Counted from the stretch's first letter, positions 1 through 9,173 are shown. The stretch is 64,000 nt of DNA from Microbacterium hominis (GCF_013282805.1 NZ_CP054038.1:2542001-2606000), one strand, 5' to 3'. Notes: generated by a model from the sequence alone, not told the origin. Numbers and translations are program-made.

Positions 1-615
1 CGCTGGTGCCGATCATGATCCACATCACGTTCTCGAGCACGGCCACGTTGGGGCGCGGACCGAACCCTGCGCCGTCGGCGCGCCAGCCGCGCATCAGTTC
101 GTGCACGACCATCACCTGGTCGGGGCTGAGCACCGATTCCTTCTTGTCGGGCAGCGGCAGTCGACGCGCGTCGCGGATCGGGTTCGCGGCGATCACCTCG
201 TGCTCGATGCCGGTCTGGCACACCTGCGACAGGATGCTGCGCGCCCGCCGCGCCGCGGGCAGCGACTTCTCCTCCCAGATCCCCAGTAGGATGCGGTTGC
301 AGCGAAGCACCGTAAGATCCCGCAGGGGCAGATTGCCACACGCGGGCGTGACGACGTGAGTGATGGTCGACCGGTACGACTCGAGCGTGGTGTCGACAAC
401 AGTCTGCGACTGCTCCTTCTCGTACAGGAACACCTCGCACGCCTCGGCGATGGTCGCGCCACGGCTTGAGCACCGGGCCGACTGTACGGAAGCGGATGTC
501 TTCGGCCTGCTTGGCAAGTGCCGCGCGTGCTTCGGCCTCCGTCGCCCCAGTGGCCTTCACGCGACGCAGCTCGCCAACCTCGTCGCGCATCTTCGCGGTC
601 GCCTGCACACGCCCG
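1..615 (-). pseudogene. Tyrosine recombinase (phage-type integrase), disrupted and cut by the window edge
   Basis: On the minus strand, bases about 615 to 460 read an N-terminal arm region with the phrase RDEVGELRRVKATGATEAEA, like the arm-binding part of actinobacterial integrases. The frame then shifts near 450-465. The next frame reads a core-binding domain (EACEVFLYEKEQSQTVV, then ARSILSQVCQTGIEHEVIAA, then NPIRDARRLPLP) and continues past base 1, so the catalytic R-H-R-Y part lies outside. Two lesions are visible: the frame change, and loss of the N-terminus where a TnpB remnant begins on the other strand at about 605-625. The frame has no good start codon. Family assignment rests on this pattern and on the actinophage integrase style. 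Probably a dead integrase of an old element. A sequencing indel could explain the frameshift but not the TnpB junction. Confidence 0.72.
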
Positions 616-1076
616 ACCTGCGAACCGACTTCGTTCGCAAGCTCGTGACCCGGCTGTCCGGCGGGAATCAGGTGATCTGCGTCGAGAACCTGGACATCGT
701 CGGCATGATCGCCGGGAGCCACTCCGAGCGCAGCAAATCAATCCATGACGCCGCGTGGGGCATGTTCCTCCGCGAACTCGCAGCTCACACGGGACTGGCC
801 GGGCGGGAGCTCGTGGTCGCCCCGAAGTTCTTCCCCGGAACACAGACCTGCGCGGTCTGCGGAACCTGGGGCAAGAAGAAATCTCTGGACGTACGCGTCT
901 GGACATGCACGGCCTGCGGAACCGTCCTCGACCGGGACTACAACGCAGCAACGAACCACCTGAAGCTCGCCCGAGGTAGCGCGGAGAGCCTACACGCCTG
1001 TGGAGTCACCCTCGCCCAGCTTGCTGGCGTCGGAGACGAATCCGGAACCACGCCGTGCGCGGAGGAAGCGGCATGA
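613..1076 (+). pseudogene. tnpB: TnpB-like RNA-guided nuclease of IS200/IS605 type, 5'-truncated
   Basis: About 150 C-terminal residues of a TnpB can be read, ending at a TGA at 1074-1076. Visible parts are the RuvC-II region (QVICVENLDIVGM, Glu codon near 684), the linker RELVVAPKFFPGTQ, a zinc finger with CAVC (850-861) and CTAC (906-917), and the RuvC-III region DRDYNAATN. Full TnpB proteins are about 400 residues; the RuvC-I aspartate and the N-terminal domains are missing here. Homology begins near DLRTDFVRKL, just where the minus-strand integrase ends. An open frame continues upstream to 360 but it is antisense to the integrase and has no TnpB character. No TnpA is seen. Likely an inactive remnant; the 3' end and its flank could still carry an omega-RNA-like scaffold. 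Confidence 0.8.
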
Positions 1077-1096
1077 CCGCCCCGAACCACGCGGCA

Positions 1097-1122
1097 ACGT
1101 CAGCACCCGACGGTGCTGGCGT
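1097..1122 (+). repeat. Hairpin beyond the tnpB remnant (possible IS605-type right end)
   Basis: ACGTCAGCACC (1097-1107) pairs with GGTGCTGGCGT (1112-1122) across a four-base loop, with a single G-U pair. Subterminal hairpins downstream of tnpB are typical of IS200/IS605 right ends and of the omega-RNA scaffold. The remaining sequence up to 1358 holds a second short hairpin (1273-1292) that could be a terminator. No recognisable gene lies in 1077-1358. Confidence 0.45.
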
Positions 1123-1358
1123 GGACAACGTACGCACCAAGCCGCACAAGGTGGCGCGGGGGAATCAGAGGATTAGCGGCGGCTCCGTAGAGGATCGGCC
1201 GCGATGCACCCTCTCAACTCCCTCGGAAAAACGCGGCAGAACAGGTTATGCGTACAACCCACGAGCGAGAACGACCGTCCGCATGGGCGGTCCTTCTGCG
1301 TTGCGGCAGCCTCGCCGGCACCGCCGCGCGGTGACCGCCGCGGTGGGATGATCGATCC

Positions 1359-2090
1359 ATGGGCGATGGCGCCGATCGGGAACTCGCCGAGCTCCGCGAA
1401 CGCGCCTACGGGCCGCACGCCGACATCTTCGGCGATTCCACGGCCCTCCGGCGGCTCCGCGAGCTCGAGATCTCGCACGCGCTCGATCTGGGACTCGACC
1501 CGCGCGAGATCCCGCCCGTGCCCGCGTCTCCGGCGCCGGCCGACACCGGCGGCGCTGCCGAGGCGCCCGCGATCGCCGCGCCGGTTGCGCAGACGGTGGA
1601 ACGGGTGGATGCCGCGCCCGCGGCATCCCCTCCCCCTGCCGCTTCGCGCGCGGGCGGCCAGCGCCGGCTGATGCTGTGGGTGACGAGCGTGCTGGTGGCC
1701 GCGCTGCTGGCGGCGGGGGTGACCGCCTGGACTCTCGTCGCGACACCGGCGCACGACTTCACCCTCGCCGTGACCAACGACCCCGACCTGGACTTCCCGC
1801 AGCGCCGCAGCGGCGTGGAGGTGATCACGTACGAGCGGTTCCACGGCATGCAGGTGGTGGCCACCACCAACGGACGCCTGCGCTGCGTCTGGATCAGCCG
1901 CGATCTCACGCTGCGGCCGACGGCGTCGGCGACCTCATGCAGCCGGGACGTGCTGCCGACGGTGGCCGATGTGACCCTGGATCCGCAGTTCTCCTTCATC
2001 GCACCGGAGGCGGTGGCCGAGTTCGGCGTCGACACCGTGCTGCGCTTCACCGTGCTCGACGACATCGCGTACGTCGACGTGGCGCCGTGA
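1359..2090 (+). CDS. Single-pass membrane protein of unknown function
   Basis: 243 residues; the function is not recognised. The first 60 residues are acidic and charged (MGDGADRELAELRERAYGPH), residues about 60-100 are Pro/Ala-rich, and one membrane helix follows near 105-127 (LWVTSVLVAALLAAGVTAWT). The remaining ~115 residues would lie outside the cell, with two cysteines (in RLRCVW and SATSCSR) that could form a disulfide. A GATGAT hexamer at 1347-1352 ends six bases before the ATG, so the transcript may be leaderless. It sits upstream of the LuxR-type regulator and the chitinases in the same direction, with a 106-base gap, so a link to them is only positional. Confidence 0.75.
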   Translation: MGDGADRELAELRERAYGPHADIFGDSTALRRLRELEISHALDLGLDPREIPPVPASPAPADTGGAAEAPAIAAPVAQTVERVDAAPAASPPPAASRAGGQRRLMLWVTSVLVAALLAAGVTAWTLVATPAHDFTLAVTNDPDLDFPQRRSGVEVITYERFHGMQVVATTNGRLRCVWISRDLTLRPTASATSCSRDVLPTVADVTLDPQFSFIAPEAVAEFGVDTVLRFTVLDDIAYVDVAP

Positions 2091-2196
2091 GACGGATCGA
2101 CCGTTGCACCGCGGCCCCCATCCACTACTTTGTAAGGGTTGGTAACAATCCACCCCGGGAATCGACGGAGATTCCGAGACGGAGGGCGATGCGGCG

Positions 2197-4437
2197 ATGA
2201 CGGTGACCGGACCTGCTCTGGGCGCATCCGATGCCGCCCTCGATCTGCTCCACCGGCTCGGACACACTGTCGCACCGCACGTGGCGATGCGCCTGACGAC
2301 GGCCCTCGAGGCGGATGCGGCCGCGATCGCCGAGGTGGCGGCCGGGCTGACGACGGCCCAGCGCGCCGGGTTGTCCGCACTCCCGGATCCGCTGCCGCTG
2401 ACGGCGGCGGTGCGCGACGTGTTCCGACCGCTCGACGACGCGCTCGACGACGCCGCGCGGCGGGTGCTGCTGACCGCCGCGGTGAGCGTCGACCACCGCG
2501 TGGACATCGTCCTCGCGGCGACCGGACTGACGATGGGCGACGTGCTGTCCGGTCCGGCCGCCTCTCATCTGGTGGTCGCCGGCGGGCGCCTGCGCTTCGC
2601 CGACGCACGGGTGCGGGTGCACGTCCACGGCAGCGCCACGCTCGGCGAGCGCACCGCGGCGCACGCGGAACTGGCGCGCGCGTACCGGGTGGCGGGCGAG
2701 GCGCCGCTGACCGTATGGCACACCTCGCTCAGCACGCTCGAAGGTGACCAGACGATCGTCGGCCCACTCCTCGCGCTCGCGGCGGCCGCTCTCACGTCGG
2801 GTGCCGCCGAGTGGGCGCACGCGGTGGCGCGAGAGGCCGCCAGCCACGCCACCGGTCCCGACCGCGACCGCGCGCATGTGGTCGCCGGTGAGGCGGCGCT
2901 GTCGGCGGGGCTCGTCGACGACGCCGCGACGTGGCTGCGCGCCGCGATCGCCGGCAGCGACGCCGTCGCCGCGCGCGCCCTTCCCGCATTCGTGCACGCG
3001 GTCACCCTGCGCGACGGGAACGTCCCGGTCGGTGAGCTCGCGCGACTGGCCGCGCGAGCCGAACGGGGCGAGCTCGGCCCCGCCGAGACCGCGACCGTCG
3101 GGCGAGCCCTCGCCGACGCCGCCTGCCTCAACGCCGAACGCGGCGAACGGGCCGATGCCGCCGCCCTGCTCGCCCGCGCCGAGCGCATCGTCGCACCCCG
3201 ACGACGCGGACGCGCCCGACTCGCGAACGCCCGCGCGTGGTGCGCACTCTTCGACGACGCGCTCGCCTGCGCGGAGCCCGGCATCGTCGACGGCCCCGGT
3301 GCCGACGACAACGCGATGCGCGAACGGATCGTGGCGGCGCTCGACCTCGCGGCGCACGGCCGTTACGCCCACGCGCTCGGCGTGCTGCACGGCTCGGCGG
3401 GGTGCGCACTCGACCCGTGCGCGCCCAGCTTCCGCGACCTCGCGCACGATCTGCCCGGCCCGCTCGCCGAAGCGCACCGGCGGGTGGCGATCGCCCTCGT
3501 GGAGTTCTGGGCGGGCGATCTCGCCCGCGCGAGGTCGGAGCTGGCCGCCGCCGCGGTGCACGCCCCGATCGCCCTGCCGTTCGCCGGACTCGGGGTCACC
3601 CTCGCGCGCCGACTCGACGCGTGCACCGACGGTCGCACGCTGCCCACGTCGCGCGCACTCGGCGACGCCCATCCGACCCCGCACACGCCATCTCTGCGCA
3701 GCGGAGCGCTGGTCGATCGGGCCATCGCGGCCTTCCTCGGCGGCCGGCCCGCCGAGGCGGCGACGCTCGTGGAGCTCAGCGCGCAACTCGGCGGCGAGGA
3801 CGGCAGCCCGGGACTGGCCGTTCCCGGCCTCGACGACACGCAGATGCGCAGCGATGCCGCCCGTCGCGCCCACGAGGGCGGCGCGGTGTCGCGATACTGC
3901 GTGCCGGCCCGATCGCCGTACGCCCGTGCACTGAGCGAGCTGACTCGTGGGCGTGCGCTGCGCGCGCAGGGCGACCTCGGGCGGGCGCGCGAGCACGTCA
4001 TCGCGGCGTCTGGCCTCTTCCACGCCGCGGGGGCGATCGTGTGGCAGCGCGCGTGCGATGACGAGATCGCGGACCTTCCCGCGGAGACGCTGCTCTCGCC
4101 CGACCCGCAAGCGACGACGACGGCCGTGCCGACGACTCAGCCCGTCGGCACGGGACTCGGTGTCGGCAGCGTCGTCGATGGCGACGCCGTCGACCCTCTG
4201 GCGCAGGCTTGTCGCGCCGCCTGGGCGGACGTCCTGACCGATCGCGAGCAGGAGGTCGCTCTGCTGGTCGCCGAGGGCGCCACGAACCGGCAGGTCGCCG
4301 AGCGGCTCTACGTCTCCGTGCGCACGGTCGAAGTGCACCTCGGCCGCATCTTCACCAAGCTCGCTGTCCCTTCGCGCGTGGCGCTGAGCGTCCTCGCCCA
4401 CCGCGTGGCGCGTGAGCGCGCCGTCGTCGTCCCATAA
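2197..4437 (+). CDS. Large LuxR-family transcriptional regulator, probably of the chitinase genes
   Basis: 746 residues. The C-terminal ~60 residues (from about 678) form a LuxR/GerE helix-turn-helix: TDREQEVALLVAEGATNRQV, then VSVRTVEVHLGRIFTKL. The rest is a long Ala/Leu/Arg-rich helical region resembling the TPR-like middle of LAL/MalT regulators. The P-loop ATPase normally found at the N-terminus of LALs is not visible, so this is a shortened form. The start has GGAGGG at 2181-2186, eleven bases upstream. The gene lies 108 bases before the first chitinase on the same strand, so control of chitin use is a reasonable inference, but the ligand is unknown. Confidence 0.85.
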   Translation: MTVTGPALGASDAALDLLHRLGHTVAPHVAMRLTTALEADAAAIAEVAAGLTTAQRAGLSALPDPLPLTAAVRDVFRPLDDALDDAARRVLLTAAVSVDHRVDIVLAATGLTMGDVLSGPAASHLVVAGGRLRFADARVRVHVHGSATLGERTAAHAELARAYRVAGEAPLTVWHTSLSTLEGDQTIVGPLLALAAAALTSGAAEWAHAVAREAASHATGPDRDRAHVVAGEAALSAGLVDDAATWLRAAIAGSDAVAARALPAFVHAVTLRDGNVPVGELARLAARAERGELGPAETATVGRALADAACLNAERGERADAAALLARAERIVAPRRRGRARLANARAWCALFDDALACAEPGIVDGPGADDNAMRERIVAALDLAAHGRYAHALGVLHGSAGCALDPCAPSFRDLAHDLPGPLAEAHRRVAIALVEFWAGDLARARSELAAAAVHAPIALPFAGLGVTLARRLDACTDGRTLPTSRALGDAHPTPHTPSLRSGALVDRAIAAFLGGRPAEAATLVELSAQLGGEDGSPGLAVPGLDDTQMRSDAARRAHEGGAVSRYCVPARSPYARALSELTRGRALRAQGDLGRAREHVIAASGLFHAAGAIVWQRACDDEIADLPAETLLSPDPQATTTAVPTTQPVGTGLGVGSVVDGDAVDPLAQACRAAWADVLTDREQEVALLVAEGATNRQVAERLYVSVRTVEVHLGRIFTKLAVPSRVALSVLAHRVARERAVVVP

Positions 4438-4545
4438 GGGGAATCCCGTATCAGGGATCCCGCGGATGCCAGCGGGCATCGCCCGTCGTTAGCGTGCGAG
4501 ACGCGGCGCACCCCGGCGCCGCCCATCCCCCGCGAGGACACACCG
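4438..4545 (+). promoter_or_regulatory. Upstream region of the first chitinase
   Basis: This 108-base gap carries two near-palindromic blocks close together (GGGAATCCC at about 4440 and GGGATCCC at about 4457), then a TAGCGT hexamer at about 4492 that fits an actinobacterial -10, and GCGAGGA before the ATG. The paired blocks could be an operator for the adjacent LuxR-type protein. No -35 is obvious. All of this is inference from pattern. Confidence 0.35.
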
Positions 4546-7104
4546 ATGACCCTTCCCCCCACGCGCCGACGACGGGTCGGCGCCACCGCACTGATCGGCG
4601 CGGCGGCCCTTCTGGCCACACTGCTGGTCGCCCCCTCCTCCGCCACCGCCGCCGATCCCTGCGCCCCGGCGTGGTCGACCACGGGCCCCTACGCCGGCGG
4701 TGCGACCGTGTCATACGAGGGCGTGAACTACCGGGCGAAGTGGTGGGCCGAGCCCACGAACGTGCCCGGCACCGAGCAGTGGGGGCCGTGGGAGGCGCGC
4801 GGCGCATGCGGCGACGGCACCGTCGTCCCGACCCCCACGCCCACCCCGACCCCGACGCCGACCCCGGCGCCGACACCGGGCGCGCCGTGGACGACCAATC
4901 CCGATGAGCAGTGCCGCCCCGACGGGCTGTACCAGACCCCCGGCATCGACGTCCCCTACTGCGACATCTACGACACCGCCGGACGCGAGAAGCTGCCGAA
5001 CGGACTCGAGCACCGCGTGATCGGGTACTTCACAAGCTGGCGCACGGGTCAGTCCGGCGCGCCGCGCTACCTCGCGAGCGACATCCCGTGGCAGAAGATC
5101 AGCCACATCAACTACGCGTTCGCGCACATCGACGGGACCGGCCGTGTGTCGGTGAACGCCGCCGCCGCGGGCGACGCGGCAACCGAGCTCACCTGGCCGG
5201 GTGTCGCGGGCGCCGAGATGGATCCGACACTGCCCTACCAGGGCCACTTCAACCTGCTCGAGAAGTACAAGAAGTCGAACCCGGGCGTGAAGACCCTCGT
5301 GTCGGTGGGCGGATGGGCCGAGACCGGCGGGCACTTCGCGCCCGATGGCACGCGCGTCGCCGACGGCGGCTTCTACACGATGGCGGCGACGGCCGCCGGC
5401 CGCGAGACCTTCGCCGACAGCGCCGTCGCCTTCATCCGCCAGTACGGGTTCGACGGTGTCGACATCGACTACGAGTACGCCACGAGCAACAGCAAGGCCG
5501 GCAACCCCGATGACTTCGCGTACTCCGACGCGCGTCGCGCGACGCTCTGGCGGGACTACACGGCGCTCATGAAGACGCTGCGCGAGAAATTGGATGCCGC
5601 CAGCGCCGCCGACGGTCAGTACTACATGCTCACCGTGGCCGCGCCGGCATCGGGCTGGCTGCTGCGCGGCCAGGAGGTGCACCAGGTGGTGAAGTACCTC
5701 GACTACGTCAACATGATGAGCTACGACTTGCACGGCGCATGGAACGACTACGTCGCCGGGAATGCGCCGCTATACGACAACGGGGCGGACCCCGAGCTCG
5801 CGGCCGCAGGCGTGTACACCGCGTACAAGGGCATCGGCTACCTCAACTCCGACTGGGCGTTCCACTACTTCCGCGGCGCCCTCCCGGCGGGGCGCATCAA
5901 CATGGGAGTGCCCTTCTACACGCGCGGATGGATCGGCGTGACCGGAGGCACGAACGGATTCGGCGGCAAAGCCGCTCTCCCGGACCAGACCGCGTGCCCG
6001 CCCGGCACCGGTCCCACCATCGGGGGCACCTCGAAGTGCGGCGCCGGAGCGATCGGCGTCGACAACCTCTGGCACGACCTCGACGGCAACGGGAACCCGA
6101 TCCCGTCCGGCGTGAACCCGATCTGGCACGTGCTGAACCTCCAGCGCGGTGTGGTCGGCGACTACGCGGCGGCCTACGGGGTGCCCACGGGCCCTCTCGC
6201 CGGCGGGTACACGCACCACTTCGACGACGTCTCGAAGACCGAGTGGTGGTGGAACGCGACCACGCGCACGTTCCTGTCGGGCGATTCCGACCAGGCGATC
6301 CAGGCCAAGGCCGACTACGTCTCCGACAACGGACTCGGCGGCGTCATGATCTGGGAGCTCGCCGGCGACTACGGCTGGAACGCCGCGAAGGGACAGTACG
6401 AGATCGGATCGTCGTTGGTCGACCGCATCCACTCGACCCTGAGCGCGTCGCAGCCGTACGGCGCCACGAAGGCGAACGAGACCATGCCGACCCAGGCCAT
6501 CGATCTGGACGTCGAGTTCTCCGAGTTCGCGCTGGGCGACAGCAACTACCCGATCAATCCGCGGGTGACGTTCCGCAACAACTCGGCGACCGACATCCCC
6601 GCCGGCGCGACGATCACCTTCGACTACGCCACGAGCGACACCGGCGAGATGAAGGAGCAGAACGGCTGGGGACTCGTGTCGGTGTCGTCGGGGCACACCG
6701 GCGACAACGTCGGCGGGCTGGACGGCGACTTCCACACCGCGCGGATCACCGTGCCCTCGGGCGGGATCCCCGCGGGCGGATCGGCGTACACGAAACTGTC
6801 GTGGACCCTGCCGATCAGTCAGATCTCGAATCTCCGGGTGACGATCGGCGGGGCCGTCTACGCGGCGCTGTACGACCTGCCGCGCGGGGTGACGGTCGTC
6901 GAACCGTCGTCGGGGTCGGGCGGCAGCGGGGGCACGGGGGGCACCACAGCATGCGACGCCCCCTCGTGGAGCGCGTCGTCGATCTACCGCGGCAGCGAGA
7001 CCGTGACCTTCGCCGGCAAGCAGTGGACCGCCAAGTGGTACACGCAGGGCGAGACGCCCGGGGCGCAGTGGGGCCCGTGGGGCACGGGGATCGCCTGCGG
7101 CTGA
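4546..7104 (+). CDS. Secreted GH18 chitinase with N- and C-terminal CBM5/12 modules
   Basis: 852 residues. Hydrolyses beta-1,4 bonds of chitin outside the cell. Order of parts: signal peptide (1-36, ending SATAA), a CBM5/12 module (about 38-87, with YRAKWWAE and QWGPWEARGACG), a Thr-Pro linker (about 93-108), the GH18 barrel (about 154-635), a beta-sandwich-like module starting LDVEFSEFALGD (about 654-775), a Gly/Ser linker, and a second CBM5/12 (about 801-852, with WTAKWYTQGETPG). The catalytic motif DGVDIDYEY is intact, with Glu310 as the proton donor. The middle sandwich module was not identified with certainty. It precedes a second GH18 gene, from which it is separated by a strong hairpin, so the two are probably transcribed separately. 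Confidence 0.95.
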   Translation: MTLPPTRRRRVGATALIGAAALLATLLVAPSSATAADPCAPAWSTTGPYAGGATVSYEGVNYRAKWWAEPTNVPGTEQWGPWEARGACGDGTVVPTPTPTPTPTPTPAPTPGAPWTTNPDEQCRPDGLYQTPGIDVPYCDIYDTAGREKLPNGLEHRVIGYFTSWRTGQSGAPRYLASDIPWQKISHINYAFAHIDGTGRVSVNAAAAGDAATELTWPGVAGAEMDPTLPYQGHFNLLEKYKKSNPGVKTLVSVGGWAETGGHFAPDGTRVADGGFYTMAATAAGRETFADSAVAFIRQYGFDGVDIDYEYATSNSKAGNPDDFAYSDARRATLWRDYTALMKTLREKLDAASAADGQYYMLTVAAPASGWLLRGQEVHQVVKYLDYVNMMSYDLHGAWNDYVAGNAPLYDNGADPELAAAGVYTAYKGIGYLNSDWAFHYFRGALPAGRINMGVPFYTRGWIGVTGGTNGFGGKAALPDQTACPPGTGPTIGGTSKCGAGAIGVDNLWHDLDGNGNPIPSGVNPIWHVLNLQRGVVGDYAAAYGVPTGPLAGGYTHHFDDVSKTEWWWNATTRTFLSGDSDQAIQAKADYVSDNGLGGVMIWELAGDYGWNAAKGQYEIGSSLVDRIHSTLSASQPYGATKANETMPTQAIDLDVEFSEFALGDSNYPINPRVTFRNNSATDIPAGATITFDYATSDTGEMKEQNGWGLVSVSSGHTGDNVGGLDGDFHTARITVPSGGIPAGGSAYTKLSWTLPISQISNLRVTIGGAVYAALYDLPRGVTVVEPSSGSGGSGGTGGTTACDAPSWSASSIYRGSETVTFAGKQWTAKWYTQGETPGAQWGPWGTGIACG

Positions 7105-7113
7105 CGCACACGC

Positions 7114-7157
7114 GACACGGGGCCGTGTACGGGGAAACCCGTACACGGCCCCGTGTC
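7114..7157 (+). terminator. Perfect 20-bp hairpin with GAAA loop between the two chitinase genes
   Basis: Bases 7114-7133 (GACACGGGGCCGTGTACGGG) are exactly complementary to 7138-7157, leaving the loop GAAA, a GNRA tetraloop. It starts ten bases after the chitinase stop codon. There is no T-run after it, so it may act as an actinobacterial L-shaped terminator or as a 3'-end stabiliser rather than a classical intrinsic terminator. Confidence 0.8.
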
Positions 7158-7258
7158 GTCTGCAGGAATGTGGAATGTACGGACGCTGAACAAACACCCC
7201 CGTTCCTAACCTGGCGACACCGGCGCCCCCCGCCGGCCTCCCCCAGGAAAGGAACGCC

Positions 7259-9118
7259 ATGCCCCGTCAGGAACGACCGCCCCGCGGTCTGCAGAAAGTC
7301 GTCGCGGCCGTCGCCGCCGCGACGCTCGCGGTGGGCGGCCTCGTCGCCGTGACCGCGAGCGCCTCCGCGGCAGAGCCCGCCCCCGCCGGCATCAACGGCT
7401 ACCGCAACGTCGGCTACTTCGCGCAGTGGGGCGTGTACGGCCGGGACTTCAAGCTCAGGCAGCTGGACGCCTCCGGCGCCGCCGCCGACCTCACCCACGT
7501 CAACTACGCCTTCGGCAACATCCACCATCAGACCCTCGAGTGCTTCATCGCGAACAAGGCGCAGGGCACCGGGCCCAACGGGTCCGACGGCGCCGGCGAC
7601 GCGTGGGCCGACTTCGGCATGGGCTACAACGCGACCAACTCGGTCGCCGGCACGACGGACACGTGGGACCAGCCTCTGGCGGGCAACTTCAACCAGCTCA
7701 AGCAGCTGAAGGCGAAGCATCCTGATCTCAAGGTCATGATCTCGCTCGGCGGCTGGACCTGGTCGAAGAACTTCTCCAAGGCCGCGGCGACCGATGCGAC
7801 CCGCAAGAAGTTCGTGTCCAGCTGCATCGACCTCTACATCAAGGGCAACCTCCCGATGATCGACGGTCGCGGTGGCGCGGGTGCCGCGGCGGGCGTGTTC
7901 GACGGCATCGACCTCGACTGGGAGTGGCCGGGCTCGAACGCGGGTCTGGAGGGCAACCACGTCGACACCGCCAACGACAAGGCGAACTTCAAGGCGCTGA
8001 TCCACGAGTTCCGCGTGCAGCTCGATGCCCTCACGGCGCAGACCGGAAAGCCGTACGAGCTCAGCGCCTTCCTCCCCGCGAGCCCCGCGGTGATCGCGGC
8101 AGGCGGATGGAACGACCCCGAGATCTTCGACGACCTCGACTTCGGCAACGTGCAGGGGTACGACCTGCACGGCGCATGGAACCCGAGCCTGACCGGTCAC
8201 CAGGCGAACCTCTACGACGACCCGAAGGATCCGCGGCCGGCCGGTGAGCGCTTCAGCGTCGACAAGGCCGTCAAGGAATACCTGAACGCCGGGATCTCTC
8301 CCGCCCAGCTCGGTGTGGGGCTCGCAGCCTACGGACGCGGCTGGAAGGGCGTCACCTCATCGGCCGCCTGGGGCACTGCCACCGGCGCCGGTCCCGGCAC
8401 CTGGGAAGCGGGCAACGAGGACTACTACAAGCTCAAGACACTCGGCACGGAGTACTACGACGCCGCCGTCGGCGCCGCCTGGCGCTACAACGGCGACCAG
8501 TGGTGGAGCTACGACAACCCGCAGACGATCGCTCAGAAGGCCGACTACATCGTAGACCTCGGCCTCGGCGGGAGCATGTGGTGGGAGCTGGACGGCGACC
8601 GAGGCAACGACCTCGTCGGCCTCGTCGCCGACGAACTGCGCGCGGCGCCCACTGGACCGTCGACCACACCCGTGACGCCCACGCCGACCCCGACGCCGGA
8701 GCCGACCCCGACGCCCACGCCGACCCCGACGCCGACGCCCACGCCGACCCCGACGCCGACGCCCACGCCGACCCCGACGCCGACACCCGAGCCCGGCACC
8801 TGCGCCGCGACGGCATGGAACGCGGGAACGGTGTACACCGGCGGCGAGGTCGTCTCGTACGGCGGCAAGGAGTATCGCGCGCTGTGGTGGATCCAGGGCG
8901 CAGCACCCGGCACGAACGACGCGTGGGAGCAGGTTCGCGACTGCTCTGGCTCGACGGCCCCGAGCTGCCCCGCGGCCTGGAGCGCCTCCCAGGCCTACAA
9001 GGCCGGCGCGCAGGTGACCTACAGCGCCCGCACGTACCAGGCCAAGTGGTGGACCCAGGGTGAGACCCCGGGCGGCGCGTGGGTCGCGTGGGAGGAGGTC
9101 ACCACCTGCAGCCTCTGA
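7259..9118 (+). CDS. Secreted GH18 chitinase with two C-terminal CBM5/12 modules
   Basis: 619 residues. Signal peptide about 1-39 (ends SASAA), GH18 barrel about 48-455, a long Thr-Pro linker about 470-511, then two CBM5/12 modules (about 513-562, with YRALWWIQGAAPG, and 569-619, with YQAKWWTQGETPG). The catalytic motif FDGIDLDWEWPG is complete, with Glu222 as the acid. The GH18 part resembles streptomycete-type chitinases and differs in detail from the upstream enzyme, so the pair probably complement each other on chitin. Start support is good: AGGAAAGG lies just upstream of the ATG. A TAACCT hexamer at 7206-7211 could be the -10, giving an untranslated leader of about 40 bases. Confidence 0.95.
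   Translation: MPRQERPPRGLQKVVAAVAAATLAVGGLVAVTASASAAEPAPAGINGYRNVGYFAQWGVYGRDFKLRQLDASGAAADLTHVNYAFGNIHHQTLECFIANKAQGTGPNGSDGAGDAWADFGMGYNATNSVAGTTDTWDQPLAGNFNQLKQLKAKHPDLKVMISLGGWTWSKNFSKAAATDATRKKFVSSCIDLYIKGNLPMIDGRGGAGAAAGVFDGIDLDWEWPGSNAGLEGNHVDTANDKANFKALIHEFRVQLDALTAQTGKPYELSAFLPASPAVIAAGGWNDPEIFDDLDFGNVQGYDLHGAWNPSLTGHQANLYDDPKDPRPAGERFSVDKAVKEYLNAGISPAQLGVGLAAYGRGWKGVTSSAAWGTATGAGPGTWEAGNEDYYKLKTLGTEYYDAAVGAAWRYNGDQWWSYDNPQTIAQKADYIVDLGLGGSMWWELDGDRGNDLVGLVADELRAAPTGPSTTPVTPTPTPTPEPTPTPTPTPTPTPTPTPTPTPTPTPTPTPEPGTCAATAWNAGTVYTGGEVVSYGGKEYRALWWIQGAAPGTNDAWEQVRDCSGSTAPSCPAAWSASQAYKAGAQVTYSARTYQAKWWTQGETPGGAWVAWEEVTTCSL
8674..8789 (+). repeat. In-gene tandem repeat coding the Thr-Pro linker
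   Basis: Short units built from ACGCC, CACGCC and GACCCCG repeat through this stretch and encode alternating Thr-Pro dipeptides, with Glu-Pro at two points. It is a flexible, probably glycosylated hinge between catalytic and binding modules. Such repeats change length easily, so linker length may vary between strains. A shorter version occurs in the upstream chitinase near 4830-4880. Confidence 0.85.
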
Positions 9119-9135
9119 TCCGGTGATCTCCGGTG

Positions 9136-9165
9136 GTGCCCCGGTCGCTCGCGCGGCCGGGGCAC
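9136..9165. terminator. Convergent terminator between chitinase and mntP
   Basis: GTGCCCCGG (9136-9144) pairs with CCGGGGCAC (9157-9165). The hairpin sits between the stop codons of two convergent genes and can serve both. Confidence 0.65.
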
Positions 9166-9173
9166 TCTCGTCG

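Noticed and set aside
6..359. Plus-strand open frame of 117 codons at the left edge
   Set aside because: It is antisense to readable integrase sequence and shows no family features.
8674..8789. Non-coding minisatellite
   Set aside because: The repeat is in frame within the chitinase and codes a normal Thr-Pro linker.
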